A stretch of 15,482 nucleotides of DNA from an uncultured Gemmatimonadota bacterium. Its GTDB lineage: Bacteria; Gemmatimonadota; Gemmatimonadetes; Gemmatimonadales; GWC2-71-9. The stretch lies in contig CAMLHU010000018.1 in NCBI GenBank assembly GCA_946479825.1, positions 1 through 15,482 on the forward strand. Direction: 5' to 3'. The notes under the pieces were generated by a model. It had not been told where the DNA came from, did not search any database, and saw only the letters and a list, made by a program, of their open reading frames with translations. Shown in pieces: positions 6,877 to 15,352 of this stretch; the stretch's first letter is position 1; every line of letters begins with the position of its first letter. Both the position numbers and the translations under genes were made by a program.

Positions 6877-9800
6877 TCAGGCGCCCGCGGCCTCGCCCAG
6901 GCGGACGCCGACGATCGTGGAGATGCCGGGCTCCTGCATCGTGACGCCATAGACCGCGTCGGCCGACTGCATGGTCCGCGGGTTGTGGGTGATCACGATG
7001 AACTGGGTGGCCGACTTGAACTCCTCGAGCAGCCGGGTGAACCGCCCGACGTTGGCGTCGTCGAGCGGGGCGTCCACCTCGTCCATCAGGCAGAACGGGC
7101 TCGGCTTGGTGAGGTAGATCGAGAACAGCAGCGAGGTCGCCACCAGGGTCCGCTCCCCTGAGGAGAGCAGGTGGATCCGCTGGGTCCGCTTGCCGCGCGG
7201 GGCCGCGTGGATGTCGATCTCGCTCTCGAGCGGGTCGTCGGCGTTGGCCAGGCGGAGTTCGCATTCCCCGCCGCCGAAGAGCGTCTGGAACACCCGCTTG
7301 AAGTTCTCGCGGACCGCCTCGAAGGTCTCGAGGAACATCGTGCGGGCGGTGCCGTCGATCTCGCGGATGGCCTGCTGCAGGGAGAGCCGGCCGGCGACGA
7401 GGTCGTCGCGCTGGGCGGTGAGGAACTCGAGCCGCTTGGCCTCCTCGGCGTATTCCTCGACCGCCAGGGCGTTGACGGGCCCGATGGACTCGAGCGCCTC
7501 GACGATGCGGGCGTTCTCGGTCTCGAGGGTCTCGAGGTCGAGGTCCAGCAGCGGGGCCTCGGCCAGGAGGGTGTCGAGCGGCTTCCGCCACTCGGACTCG
7601 ATCCGCTCCGCGATCGCGCGACGGCGGGCGGTGAGGTCGGTGGCCTCGATCTCGATGCGGTGGTGCTCCTCGGTCATCGCCTCGACCTGGGCCCGGGTGG
7701 TCGCGAGCCCCGCTTCGGCCTCGGAGAGCTCGCGCTCGGCCGCGGCGGCGCTCGCCTCCACGTCGGCGGCGGCCGCCTCGAGCTCGAGCACGGCGACCCG
7801 GCGTTCGGCGCGGAGCTCCTGCCACTGCCCGCGCTGGGCCTCGAGCGCCTCGGTCTCGCCGGCGAGCTGGGTGAGCTCGCCGGCGAGCGCTTCGGCCTGG
7901 CCCCGCGCCTCGGTGCCGGTCTGCTCGGCCCGCGCCACCCGGTCGGAGGCGGCCTGGAGCCGGGCCGCCACCTGGGCCTCGAGCACCTGCCAGTGCACCC
8001 GCGCCTCGCGCGCGCCTTCCTGCTCGCCCTCGAGGGTGTGGAGCTGCTCGCGGGCGGCGCTCAGCGCCTCCTCCTGGCGGGCGCGCTCGAGCACGCCCTC
8101 GGCGAGCGCGGCGTCGATCTCGGCCAGCCGGCGCTCGCCGCGGCCCAGGCGCTCGCCGAGGGTGCCGGCGTGGCGCTCCGACTCGCCGAGTTCGCGGGTC
8201 AGGTTGGCGACGATCCGGGCCGCGTCGTCGCGCGCGGCGACCGCCGCGCGTTCGGCCTCGCGGGCGTGTTCGGCGTCGGCCGCGGCGCGTTCGAGCGCGG
8301 CCTCGAGTTCGGCCAGGCGGGCGACGGTCGCCGTGAGCGTCGCGTCGGCCGTGCCAAGCCGGTCGCGGGCGGCGCCGACTTCGGCGCCAAGGCTTTCGAG
8401 GTCGGCGCGCCGGCGCAGCGGGCCGGAGGGCGCGGCGCCGGTGAGGAGGATCGCGCCGTTGGGGCGCTGGAGCACCCGGCCGGTCGGGTCGAGCACCTCG
8501 GACCCCGAGACCAGCGCCTGGACCCACGCTACCGCGGGCTCGGCCACCTGCAGCCCGTGGCCGAGGGGACGTCCGGCGCCGTTCGCCGGACCCGGATGCA
8601 CCGGGAGGACCACCACCGCGCCCGGCTGGGTCTCGGCGTGCCAGGCCTGGATGGCGCTCACGGCGGCGCGATCCCGGACCAGCACCGCGTGGACCCATTC
8701 GCCGAGGAGGCGCTCGGCGAGGTCGGCGTCGCGCTGGGACGTGCTGATGAAGTCGCTGAGCGGGCCGAGGACGGCGTCGCCGAAGCGCGCGCGGGCGGCG
8801 AGCAGGGCCGCGGCTCCGGGGGCGAGCCCCACGCGGTCGCGCTCCAGCTCCTCGAGGGCCTGGCGCCGGGCGCTCACCTGTGCGAGCGCCTCCTCGGCCT
8901 CCCGCCGCGCCGCCCGCTCCAGCGCCTCGCGGCGCCTGGCCTCGGCCACCTCGTGGCGCGCCTGCTCGGCCGCCTGCACGGCGCGCCGGACCGCCTGGGC
9001 CTGCTGGTCGGCCGCCGTCGTGGCGCCCCGGTGCCGCTCCTCGGCCACCGCCAGCTCGGCCGCGAGCGCTTCGTGCCGCGCCTGGGCCTGCGCCTCCTGC
9101 TCGCGCACGGCGGCGAGGTCGCGGTCGAGCGCGCCCCGCTCGCCCTCGAGCGAGCGGAGCTTCTGGGCGTGCGCCTGCAGGGCCTCTTCCAGCTGGCGCA
9201 CGGTGGTGCGCTGGGCGGTGAGCCGGTCGCGCACGGCCTGTTCGGTGGCGCTCCGGGTGCCGAGCTCGGTCTGGATCCGGGCGTGCACGGCCAGGGCGGC
9301 CTCGCGCTCCCGGAGCGCACCTTCCCTCTCTCTCCCCGCATGCTCGATCCGCTGCTCCATCGAGGAGCGCTCGTCGGCGGCGCGGACCTTCCGCTGCGCC
9401 GCGTTGGCCAGCCGCTCGGCCGCCAGGGCCAGGTCGCCGTCGAGCTTGCCGAGCTCCACCCGCACCGCGCCGAGCCGCCGGACGATCTCGGTGCGCTCGG
9501 CCTCGGCCGACGCGCGTCCGCGGGCCGCTTCGTCACGCCGGTGCTCGGCGGCGACCAGCGCCTCGCGGGCGGCGGGCAGGGCGGTGGACAGCTCCTCGCG
9601 CCGGGTGCCGAAGGCGCCGAGCTGGTCCTCGATCCGGTCGAGGTGGCGGCGCGCCAAGGTGACCTGGACCGAGAACTTCTCCTCGAGGAGCTTGGTGTGC
9701 CGCTCGGCCTTGCCGCGCTGGCGGGCGAGGCTCCGGAGCTGGGTCTGGACCTCGGCGATCAGGTCCTCCACCCGCTGGAGGTCGAGCCCGGTCTCCTCGA

Positions 9801-10341
9801 GGCGCCGTTCGGTGCTCTGCTTCCGGTCGCGGTACAGCCCGATCCCCGCCGCCTCCTCGAACAGCGCGCGGCGTTCCTCGGCGCGGTCGGAGAGCAGCAG
9901 GTCTATCATCTTGGCCTCGATCACGACGCCCGCGTCGCTGCCGAGCCCGGTGCCGCGGAGGAGGTCCTGGATGTCGCGGAGGCGGACGTTCGCCTTGTTG
10001 AGGAGGTACTCGCTCTGGCCCGAACGGGAGAGCCGGCGGGTGATGACCACTTCCTTATATGCCACCGGCAGCACGCCGTCGGAGTTGTCGAGGTAGAGCG
10101 ACACCTCCGCGTAGTTGCCCGGCCGCCGGCCAGTCGAGCCCTGGAAGATCACGTCCTCCATCTTGCCGCCGCGGAGCAGGCGGGCCGACTGCTCGCCGAG
10201 CACCCAGCGGACGGCGTCCGAGACGTTGGACTTGCCGCAGCCGTTCGGGCCGACGATCGCGGTGACGCCGCGGTCGAAGTCGAGGGTGACGGTGTCGGCG
10301 AACGACTTGAAGCCCGAGAGCTCCAGCTTGGTCAGCTTCAT
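6877..10341 (-). CDS. smc: Chromosome segregation protein SMC
   Basis: An ATPase of bacterial condensin that organises and separates chromosomes. The 1154-residue length is typical. The N-terminal head has the Walker [10 protein letters not shown] (31-39) and [36 protein letters not shown] (132-167), close to the family form. Long charged coiled coils (about 170-500 and 645-1000, rich in Ala, Glu, Arg) flank a hinge at about 500-640. The C-terminal head carries the ABC signature as LSSGE (1059-1063) instead of the usual LSGGE, and Walker B FCLMDEVD (Asp1087, Glu1088). The start [15 protein letters not shown] is the standard SMC N terminus; the in-frame extension upstream only reads back through the SPOR gene. 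It begins 28 bases after the SPOR gene. The partners scpA and scpB are not here. Confidence 0.96.
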   Translation of the reverse strand: MKLTKLELSGFKSFADTVTLDFDRGVTAIVGPNGCGKSNVSDAVRWVLGEQSARLLRGGKMEDVIFQGSTGRRPGNYAEVSLYLDNSDGVLPVAYKEVVITRRLSRSGQSEYLLNKANVRLRDIQDLLRGTGLGSDAGVVIEAKMIDLLLSDRAEERRALFEEAAGIGLYRDRKQSTERRLEETGLDLQRVEDLIAEVQTQLRSLARQRGKAERHTKLLEEKFSVQVTLARRHLDRIEDQLGAFGTRREELSTALPAAREALVAAEHRRDEAARGRASAEAERTEIVRRLGAVRVELGKLDGDLALAAERLANAAQRKVRAADERSSMEQRIEHAGREREGALREREAALAVHARIQTELGTRSATEQAVRDRLTAQRTTVRQLEEALQAHAQKLRSLEGERGALDRDLAAVREQEAQAQARHEALAAELAVAEERHRGATTAADQQAQAVRRAVQAAEQARHEVAEARRREALERAARREAEEALAQVSARRQALEELERDRVGLAPGAAALLAARARFGDAVLGPLSDFISTSQRDADLAERLLGEWVHAVLVRDRAAVSAIQAWHAETQPGAVVVLPVHPGPANGAGRPLGHGLQVAEPAVAWVQALVSGSEVLDPTGRVLQRPNGAILLTGAAPSGPLRRRADLESLGAEVGAARDRLGTADATLTATVARLAELEAALERAAADAEHAREAERAAVAARDDAARIVANLTRELGESERHAGTLGERLGRGERRLAEIDAALAEGVLERARQEEALSAAREQLHTLEGEQEGAREARVHWQVLEAQVAARLQAASDRVARAEQTGTEARGQAEALAGELTQLAGETEALEAQRGQWQELRAERRVAVLELEAAAADVEASAAAAERELSEAEAGLATTRAQVEAMTEEHHRIEIEATDLTARRRAIAERIESEWRKPLDTLLAEAPLLDLDLETLETENARIVEALESIGPVNALAVEEYAEEAKRLEFLTAQRDDLVAGRLSLQQAIREIDGTARTMFLETFEAVRENFKRVFQTLFGGGECELRLANADDPLESEIDIHAAPRGKRTQRIHLLSSGERTLVATSLLFSIYLTKPSPFCLMDEVDAPLDDANVGRFTRLLEEFKSATQFIVITHNPRTMQSADAVYGVTMQEPGISTIVGVRLGEAAGA

Positions 10342-10369
10342 TCGGGGTCCCGGTACGGGTGGTCGGGGC

Positions 10370-11758
10370 TCAGCGCCCCGGCAGGTCCGGCGTGTAGATG
10401 AAGTACGGCTGGCCCAGGCGCTTGCCGGTGGACTCGGCCGCCTCGCGGCTCGGGTACGGCCCCAGGACCACCCGATATCCCTCGTCGGGGTGTTCCGGCT
10501 TGATGACGGAGGCGGGCAGCCCGGCGCGCGAAAGCTTGCGGGCAAGTTCGTCGGCCCAGGCGGGGTTCTGCGAGCTGCTCACCTGGACGAACACCCGCGA
10601 CTCGGCCGCCGTGTCGGCGGCCACGAGGGCGGCGGTGTCGGCGCTGGCGCCGGCGAGCGCCTCGCCGCGGGGGGCCCAGTCGAGGATCAGCCAGAGGTCG
10701 GCGGCGCCGCCCGGCACCCGGCCGGTCTCCGGGAGCTTGGCCGAGGCAAGGTCGTAGGTGACCACGTCCTGGCCCTGGCGGAGCACCAGGAAGCGCGAGC
10801 CCGCGACGGCGGGGAGGTCATCGCCCCACGGGGCCCCCCAGGTGCCCAGCAGCTCGTTGGTGCTCAAGTCGAGCACCCAGACGGAGTCGCCGGTCGCGGG
10901 GCGGACCAGGAGGAACCGGCCGAGCGGGTCGGCGCGGATGGCCCGCGGCGCGCCGGGCAGCGGCACCGGGTCGATCTTGCTCCAGGTGAACCGGTCGAAC
11001 ACGGTGAGCTCGTCCGCGCCGTCGCGGGCCGCATACAGGCGGTGGCCGCTCGGCGAGAAGAGGACCTGACGGACGTGGGGACCGGCCTCGAGCGTGCGGT
11101 AGGGGTGTGCGCTGGCGGGCGTCACCACGACGACCGCGGAATCGGCCGCGATGGCGACGATGTTGCCCCAATTGGTCGTGGTGGCCTCGCCGGCCGGGAC
11201 CGGGTGCTCCGTCGGCGGTTGCTGGCGGTCGGCGACGGCGAGGGTCGGCGTCTTGCCGCCGAGGAGGGCCAGGACGGTCTCGTCGCCGCCGCCAAAGAGG
11301 CGGACCGGGAGCGCGCTCAGCTTGCCGGGGAAGACGAGCGGCGACCGGTCGGCCACCTCGGTGACGGTCCGGTCCTGCGCCACGGCATAGAGCGTCCCGT
11401 CCGGGCCCACCGCGGCGGCCGCCACGTTGGGAAGCACCGGGCGTTGCCGGCCGCTCTCAAGGTCGAGCGCGGCGACGTTGTCCTTGGTGTCGAGGACGTA
11501 GACCAGTCGGCCGTCGAGGTCCGCGCCGAGCGGACGCCGGATGGCCGGCAACGCTTCACGGCCGACCCAGGCCGAGGGCTTGAGGCTCGGGAACCGATAC
11601 AGGGCCGGCTTGCCGCCGGCGCGGACGAGCCGGAGCAGCGAGACCGGCTGGGCCGGGGCCTCGGCGGCAAGGGTGAGGGGCCCGTGGGCCGGCGCCGGAC
11701 GGCAGCCGGCGGCGGCCGTGAGCAGGAGGAGCGACGCGATGCGGGGGGAGACTCGCAC
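10370..11758 (-). CDS. Propeller-like lipoprotein with C-terminal SPOR domain
   Basis: A predicted 462-residue lipoprotein. A signal peptide (basic start VRVSPR, Leu-rich core) ends in a lipobox AAGC with Cys19. Residues about 45-360 form repeated short strands typical of YVTN/NHL-like beta propellers, for example GRLVYVLDTKDNVAALDLESG, a PDGTLYAVA repeat, SPSGHRLYAARDGADELTVFD and GDSVWVLDLSTNELLGTW. The last 76 residues (387-462) match a SPOR domain: SRVFVQVSSSQNPAWADELA, then YRVVLGPYPSREAAESTGKRL. SPOR domains bind denuded peptidoglycan glycans at division sites. The start is a GTG (CAC at 11756-11758), because it alone gives a proper lipoprotein signal; no Shine-Dalgarno site precedes it. 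It sits between the peptidase-barrel gene and smc, suggesting an envelope role. The exact function is unknown. Confidence 0.8.
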   Translation of the reverse strand: MRVSPRIASLLLLTAAAGCRPAPAHGPLTLAAEAPAQPVSLLRLVRAGGKPALYRFPSLKPSAWVGREALPAIRRPLGADLDGRLVYVLDTKDNVAALDLESGRQRPVLPNVAAAAVGPDGTLYAVAQDRTVTEVADRSPLVFPGKLSALPVRLFGGGDETVLALLGGKTPTLAVADRQQPPTEHPVPAGEATTTNWGNIVAIAADSAVVVVTPASAHPYRTLEAGPHVRQVLFSPSGHRLYAARDGADELTVFDRFTWSKIDPVPLPGAPRAIRADPLGRFLLVRPATGDSVWVLDLSTNELLGTWGAPWGDDLPAVAGSRFLVLRQGQDVVTYDLASAKLPETGRVPGGAADLWLILDWAPRGEALAGASADTAALVAADTAAESRVFVQVSSSQNPAWADELARKLSRAGLPASVIKPEHPDEGYRVVLGPYPSREAAESTGKRLGQPYFIYTPDLPGR

Positions 11759-11764
11759 GGCGGA

Positions 11765-11770
11765 AAGATA
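11765..11770 (-). promoter_or_regulatory. Possible -10 box for a leaderless transcript of the SPOR lipoprotein gene
   Basis: On the minus strand TATCTT ends 6 bases before the GTG start at 11758, the spacing at which transcription would begin at or next to the start codon. No Shine-Dalgarno site is present. The -35 position is not recognisable (TGTCCT). The only A/T-rich patch in this intergenic region is this box, which makes it more than random in such GC-rich DNA, but it remains a guess. Confidence 0.3.
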
Positions 11771-11795
11771 AGACGGCGCGGACGGTGAGGACAGA

Positions 11796-11813
11796 GCGGG
11801 ACCGCGGTCCCGC
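11796..11813 (-). terminator. Perfect 18-base GC-rich palindrome after the peptidase-barrel gene
   Basis: GCGGGACCGCGGTCCCGC is a perfect inverted repeat starting 4 bases beyond the stop codon of the upstream minus-strand gene and 37 bases before the SPOR gene start. In RNA it could form a strong stem, although with no built-in loop some central pairs must open. No uridine tract follows (TCTGTCC), so it may be an attenuator, an RNA 3'-end stabiliser or a protein-binding site rather than a classic terminator. Confidence 0.4.
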
Positions 11814-11817
11814 GCCG

Positions 11818-14800
11818 TCAGAAGGTGGGGCCGAGGCTCACCGTCCAGTAGCCGTTCACGTTCCGCTGCTTCGGGAAGGCGTAGTCGAAGCGCAGGATCA
11901 CGAACCCGAGCACGTTGACCCGGATCGAGGTGCCGATCGAGGTGACGATGTGGCCGTTGACCGGGTCCGTCGGGCCGCCCCAGGCCTCGCCCGCGTCGTA
12001 GAACAGCGCCCCCTCGATCGGCGGGAAGCCGATCGGGAGGAAGCCGAGCGACGCGTTGAGGAGCGGGAAGCGAAGTTCCGCGTTGGCGACGGCGACCGAC
12101 GTGCCGATGATGCCGTCGAGGGCCGTGCATCCGGTGTAGGTCCCCGAGACGCCGCTCTGGCACTCGTGGTTGTACAGCGACCCTGAGGTGTAGCCCCGGA
12201 TCAGGTCGGGAGAGCCGAGGAACACGAGCTGGCGGGCCGCGTCGGCCCCGGTGCGGCTCAGGACCAGCCCGCGGGTGGCCAGGACGAACGGGCCGAAGAG
12301 ATGGTCATACCGGCGATAGTCGCCGGTGAGCTCGGTGATGTGCCAGGTGCCGATGGTCTGGGAGACCTCGAACCGCGAGCGGCGCCCGATGTAGGGGCCG
12401 ACGTAGCCCGGGATGGAGTTGTCGAACACCAGCGCGAGCGAGGGCTGGGCGAAGGAGGCGCTCCCGATGTGCTGGGTGTTCTCGTCCAGGTTGCCGTCGA
12501 TGAGCGACTGGGTGACCGTCAGGAAGTCTTCCTGCACGTTGGTGAGGCCGAGCCCGGCCTCGATCCGGCGGAACCGATTGAAGGGGTAGTACGCCTGGAT
12601 GAACCCCTGGCGGATGACCAGCCGGTCGAGCTGGGTCACCAGCGTGTCGCCGGTCTGGGTATAGCCGCTCGCGCCGACCAGGAAGTACGGGGTCTGCGAG
12701 ATCCCGGTGACATAGTTGATCCGGTGACCGGTGTTCTGGTAGGCGAAGAGCACGTTCGCCTCGGCCAGGCTGCCGTTGATGTAGCCGGAGAGGATCAGCG
12801 AGTTGTTGCCGAGGATGTCGCTCAGCACCACCGTGGTGCCGCCGTAGAACCCGCGACCGAAGTTGTCGCGGGTGTAGCCGACGGTCGGCCGGGCCACGTA
12901 GTCGGGCGTGAACTTGACGTGGTACTTCCGCAGCGTGAACTCGGCCGTATCCGGCACGGCGATGGTGTCGCTGGCAAGCACCTGGGCCACCGAGATCGGC
13001 GCCTGCACGGTCGAGTCGCGGGTGGGCGGCGCGCCGGCGGCGCGGAATCCCTGCGCCGAGCGGTAGAGCGAGCCCCCCTCCTCGAGCGCGCGGGCCCGTG
13101 CCGCGGCGGAGTCGGGGAGGGCGTGGGCGGTGTCGGCGCCCGCGGCGGCCACGGTCGCCGGCCGCTCCAGCGTGAGCGACGCCATCGCGTCCTCGCCGGG
13201 CGTGTCCACCCACGGCTGCTGCTTGAGCGCGCGGGGGTTGAGGACGCTGTAGACGTCGAACTGGTTCTTCTCGTAGTACACGAACGCCAGGCGGTCGGCG
13301 AGCGGCGCCCACGAGATCGCCGGCGAGGTGGGGGTGATCCCCTGGGCGCCGGTGTAGAGGTCGGTGAGCCGGTAGATGTTCCGGTCGCCGAGGTCGTAGA
13401 GGTAGAGGTCGCTCACGCCCGAGCGGTCGGAGAGGAAGGCGATCTCCTTCCCGTCCGGCGACCACTGCGGGCTCGCGTTCCGGCCCCGGTCCATGTGCGG
13501 CAGCACCTCGACGGTGCTGTCGGCCAGGTGGAAGAGCGCGATCCGGTAGTTGCCGATCTCGAGGGTCCGGAAGTCCGTCTCCGGGCCGCGGTCGGTCACG
13601 AAGGCGATGGTGCCCCCGTCGGGGGACCAGACCGGGTTGAGGTCGGCGTACTTGTCGTCGGTCAGCCGCCGCAGGCCGGTGCCGTCGGCGTTGACGATGA
13701 AGAGGTCGGAGAGCCCGCCGTCGAGGCCGCTGAAGACGATCTGCTTGCCGTCGGGGCTCCAGCTCGGCGTGAGCGCCGCGCTCAGCGGGATGCGGATCCG
13801 GCGGACCTCGCGGTTCTGCGCGACGTCGAGGACGATGATGTCGTCCTTGGGGCCGCGCTTGGCCACGAAGGCGAGGTACTTCCCGTCCGGGGACCACGCC
13901 GCGGCCGAGTTGATGAAGCGGAAGGTCTCGTAGTTGCTGCTCCACGTGGACTTGAACAGCCGCCGCTTGACCTTGCCGGTGGTCGCGTCGGCCAGCCAGA
14001 GGTCCACGAAGAACGTGTTGCGCTCGCTGAAGAACGCCACCTGGCGCCCGTCGGGGGAGAGCGCCGGGGCCAGGTGATAGGTGCCGCCGACCTTCTCCTC
14101 GGTGAGCATCTCGGTGGCGAAGGCGCGGGCCTTCTGCCGGTTGGCGATCTCGGGCAGGAACCGCTTCTGCACCGCGTCGTGCCACTCCTTGCTCAGCTGG
14201 TCGAAGCTCTCGCCGGTCACCCGGCGGAACGACTCTTCGAGCGAGCCTGACAGCGTCCCCTTGAGGATGGCGCCGATGGCCTCGTCGCCCCACCGCTCGC
14301 CGATGTACGCGAGCAGGGCGTGGCCGTAGCGATAGGGGAAGATCCGCGGGTCGTTGGTGAGCTCGTCGATGGTGGGGAGCTTCCCCTCGAGCGCCGCGTC
14401 GCGGACCCACATCGCGGTCTGCGCGTCCTTGGGCCCGATCGAGAGGTACTCCGCCATCCCTTCCACGAACCAGCCCGGCGGGTTGAGCGAGATCAGCCGG
14501 CCGAGCCCGCCCCCGGCGTGCCCCCGGCTCCAGATGTCGTACTGGAACTGGTGCACCATCTCGTGGGTCAGGACGTGCTCGAAGTCGCCGTAGGAGCCGG
14601 GAAAGGGGAGGACGTTGCGCTGCTTGTAGGCGTCGGTGACGCCCTCCACGCCCTCCACCACGCCGCCGGGGATGGCGTTGGTCTGCTGGAAGTCGGAGTG
14701 GGAGGCGTACAGGATGATCGGCTTCCGCTCCTGGAACTTGTAGTCGAGGATGCGCGAGAGCCGGGCGTACGACCGTTCGGCCATGCGCGCGGCGTCGAGC

Positions 14801-14970
14801 GCGGCGGCCCGCTCCCGGTCGTAGTAGTACACGTCGAAGTGCTCGGTCTGGATGACCTTGAAGTCGAACGACGTGTACTGGACCTGGTTCTGTCCGAAGT
14901 ACTGGGCGGCGAGCGGCGCGGGCGCCGCGAGGACGCACGCCGTCAGGGCCAGCCGCAGGGAAGGGCGCAT
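11818..14970 (-). CDS. Peptidase MA-like / TolB-like propeller / Omp85-barrel fusion protein
   Basis: A predicted outer-membrane protein of 1050 residues. A signal peptide (1-22, ending PLAA before Gln) precedes a gluzincin-type metallopeptidase domain (about 30-290) with HEMVH (136-140) and WFVEGMAEY (168-175), Glu170 being the probable third zinc ligand. A six-bladed TolB/PD40 propeller follows (about 295-580), with SPDG-type turns at 304, 359, 404, 448 and 503 and a degenerate WAP at 554. An Ala/Asp-rich linker (about 590-675) leads to a beta-barrel domain (about 685-1050) resembling BamA/Omp85: RGY at 925-927, AELRFPLL, GALFYDAGEAWG, VILRFDYAFP and a terminal Phe. Cys937 and Cys948 may form a disulfide in the same loop. 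No POTRA repeats are seen. GAGG (14979-14982) precedes the ATG by 8 bases. Substrate and role are unknown. Confidence 0.88.
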   Translation of the reverse strand: MRPSLRLALTACVLAAPAPLAAQYFGQNQVQYTSFDFKVIQTEHFDVYYYDRERAAALDAARMAERSYARLSRILDYKFQERKPIILYASHSDFQQTNAIPGGVVEGVEGVTDAYKQRNVLPFPGSYGDFEHVLTHEMVHQFQYDIWSRGHAGGGLGRLISLNPPGWFVEGMAEYLSIGPKDAQTAMWVRDAALEGKLPTIDELTNDPRIFPYRYGHALLAYIGERWGDEAIGAILKGTLSGSLEESFRRVTGESFDQLSKEWHDAVQKRFLPEIANRQKARAFATEMLTEEKVGGTYHLAPALSPDGRQVAFFSERNTFFVDLWLADATTGKVKRRLFKSTWSSNYETFRFINSAAAWSPDGKYLAFVAKRGPKDDIIVLDVAQNREVRRIRIPLSAALTPSWSPDGKQIVFSGLDGGLSDLFIVNADGTGLRRLTDDKYADLNPVWSPDGGTIAFVTDRGPETDFRTLEIGNYRIALFHLADSTVEVLPHMDRGRNASPQWSPDGKEIAFLSDRSGVSDLYLYDLGDRNIYRLTDLYTGAQGITPTSPAISWAPLADRLAFVYYEKNQFDVYSVLNPRALKQQPWVDTPGEDAMASLTLERPATVAAAGADTAHALPDSAAARARALEEGGSLYRSAQGFRAAGAPPTRDSTVQAPISVAQVLASDTIAVPDTAEFTLRKYHVKFTPDYVARPTVGYTRDNFGRGFYGGTTVVLSDILGNNSLILSGYINGSLAEANVLFAYQNTGHRINYVTGISQTPYFLVGASGYTQTGDTLVTQLDRLVIRQGFIQAYYPFNRFRRIEAGLGLTNVQEDFLTVTQSLIDGNLDENTQHIGSASFAQPSLALVFDNSIPGYVGPYIGRRSRFEVSQTIGTWHITELTGDYRRYDHLFGPFVLATRGLVLSRTGADAARQLVFLGSPDLIRGYTSGSLYNHECQSGVSGTYTGCTALDGIIGTSVAVANAELRFPLLNASLGFLPIGFPPIEGALFYDAGEAWGGPTDPVNGHIVTSIGTSIRVNVLGFVILRFDYAFPKQRNVNGYWTVSLGPTF

Positions 14971-15001
14971 CAGGAGGACCTCGACTGTGGCGCCGGCCCG
15001 G

Positions 15002-15352
15002 TCACGATCCCGTCCGGACCGCCGGCGCGTCGTCCCAGAGGCGCTCGAGCTGGTAGAACGCCCGGGCCTCGGGGTGGAACAGGTGGACCACGAAGTCCAC
15101 GAAATCGAGCAGCACCCAGCGGCCGGTGACCTGGCCTTCCATATGGTGCGGGTGCTGGCCCTGGGCGCCGAGCGCCCGGATGACCGAGTCGGCGATACCG
15201 CGGACGTGGGCGTCGGACGTACCCGAGGCGATCACGAAGTAGTCGGTCGCGTCGGTCAGGCCGCGGAGGTCGAGCACCAGCACGTCGCGGCCCTTGAGGT
15301 CCTCGATGGCCGCGATCGCCGCGGCGACAGGGCGGGGGACGCCGGCGGTCAC
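15002..15352 (-). CDS. rsfS: Ribosomal silencing factor RsfS (Iojap/DUF143 family)
   Basis: RsfS binds large-subunit protein L14 (uL14) and blocks subunit joining, reducing translation in stationary phase or starvation. The 116-residue protein matches the family throughout: [60 protein letters not shown] and [12 protein letters not shown]. The start is a GTG (CAC at 15350-15352), the only possible one between the in-frame TAG at 15362-15364 and the conserved region, and it gives a family-like N terminus. However, it lies exactly where the DNA switches to an unrelated protein-coding sequence, so the native start and upstream region may be missing. No normal ribosome-binding site precedes it. 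The peptidase-barrel gene begins 31 bases after its stop. Family is secure; the 5' end is not. Confidence 0.92.
   Translation of the reverse strand: MTAGVPRPVAAAIAAIEDLKGRDVLVLDLRGLTDATDYFVIASGTSDAHVRGIADSVIRALGAQGQHPHHMEGQVTGRWVLLDFVDFVVHLFHPEARAFYQLERLWDDAPAVRTGS

Noticed and set aside
6714..6950. N-terminal extension of aroF to an upstream start
   Set aside because: The extension is Arg/Pro/Ser-rich, crosses into smc, and the ATG at 6713 with GAGG gives the exact family length.
7171..10401. A 1076-codon plus-strand open frame, and a 968-codon one in another frame (7190-10096), antisense to smc
   Set aside because: Both are GC-rich, repetitive Ala/Arg/Gly/Leu translations opposite a well-conserved smc. 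Lack of stops follows from high G+C and biased codons; no domain is recognisable.
11759..12163. N-terminal extension of the SPOR protein
   Set aside because: It would read through the 3' end of the barrel gene and place the lipoprotein signal in the middle of the protein.
12301..14250. A 649-codon plus-strand open frame opposite the peptidase-barrel gene
   Set aside because: Val/Gly/Arg/Glu-rich mirror of the real gene; the minus-strand protein has three recognisable domains and a signal peptide.
14935..14946. Lipobox-like LTAC at residues 9-12 of the peptidase-barrel protein
   Set aside because: Too close to the N terminus; a normal signal peptide ending at PLAA fits better, and the barrel already anchors the protein.
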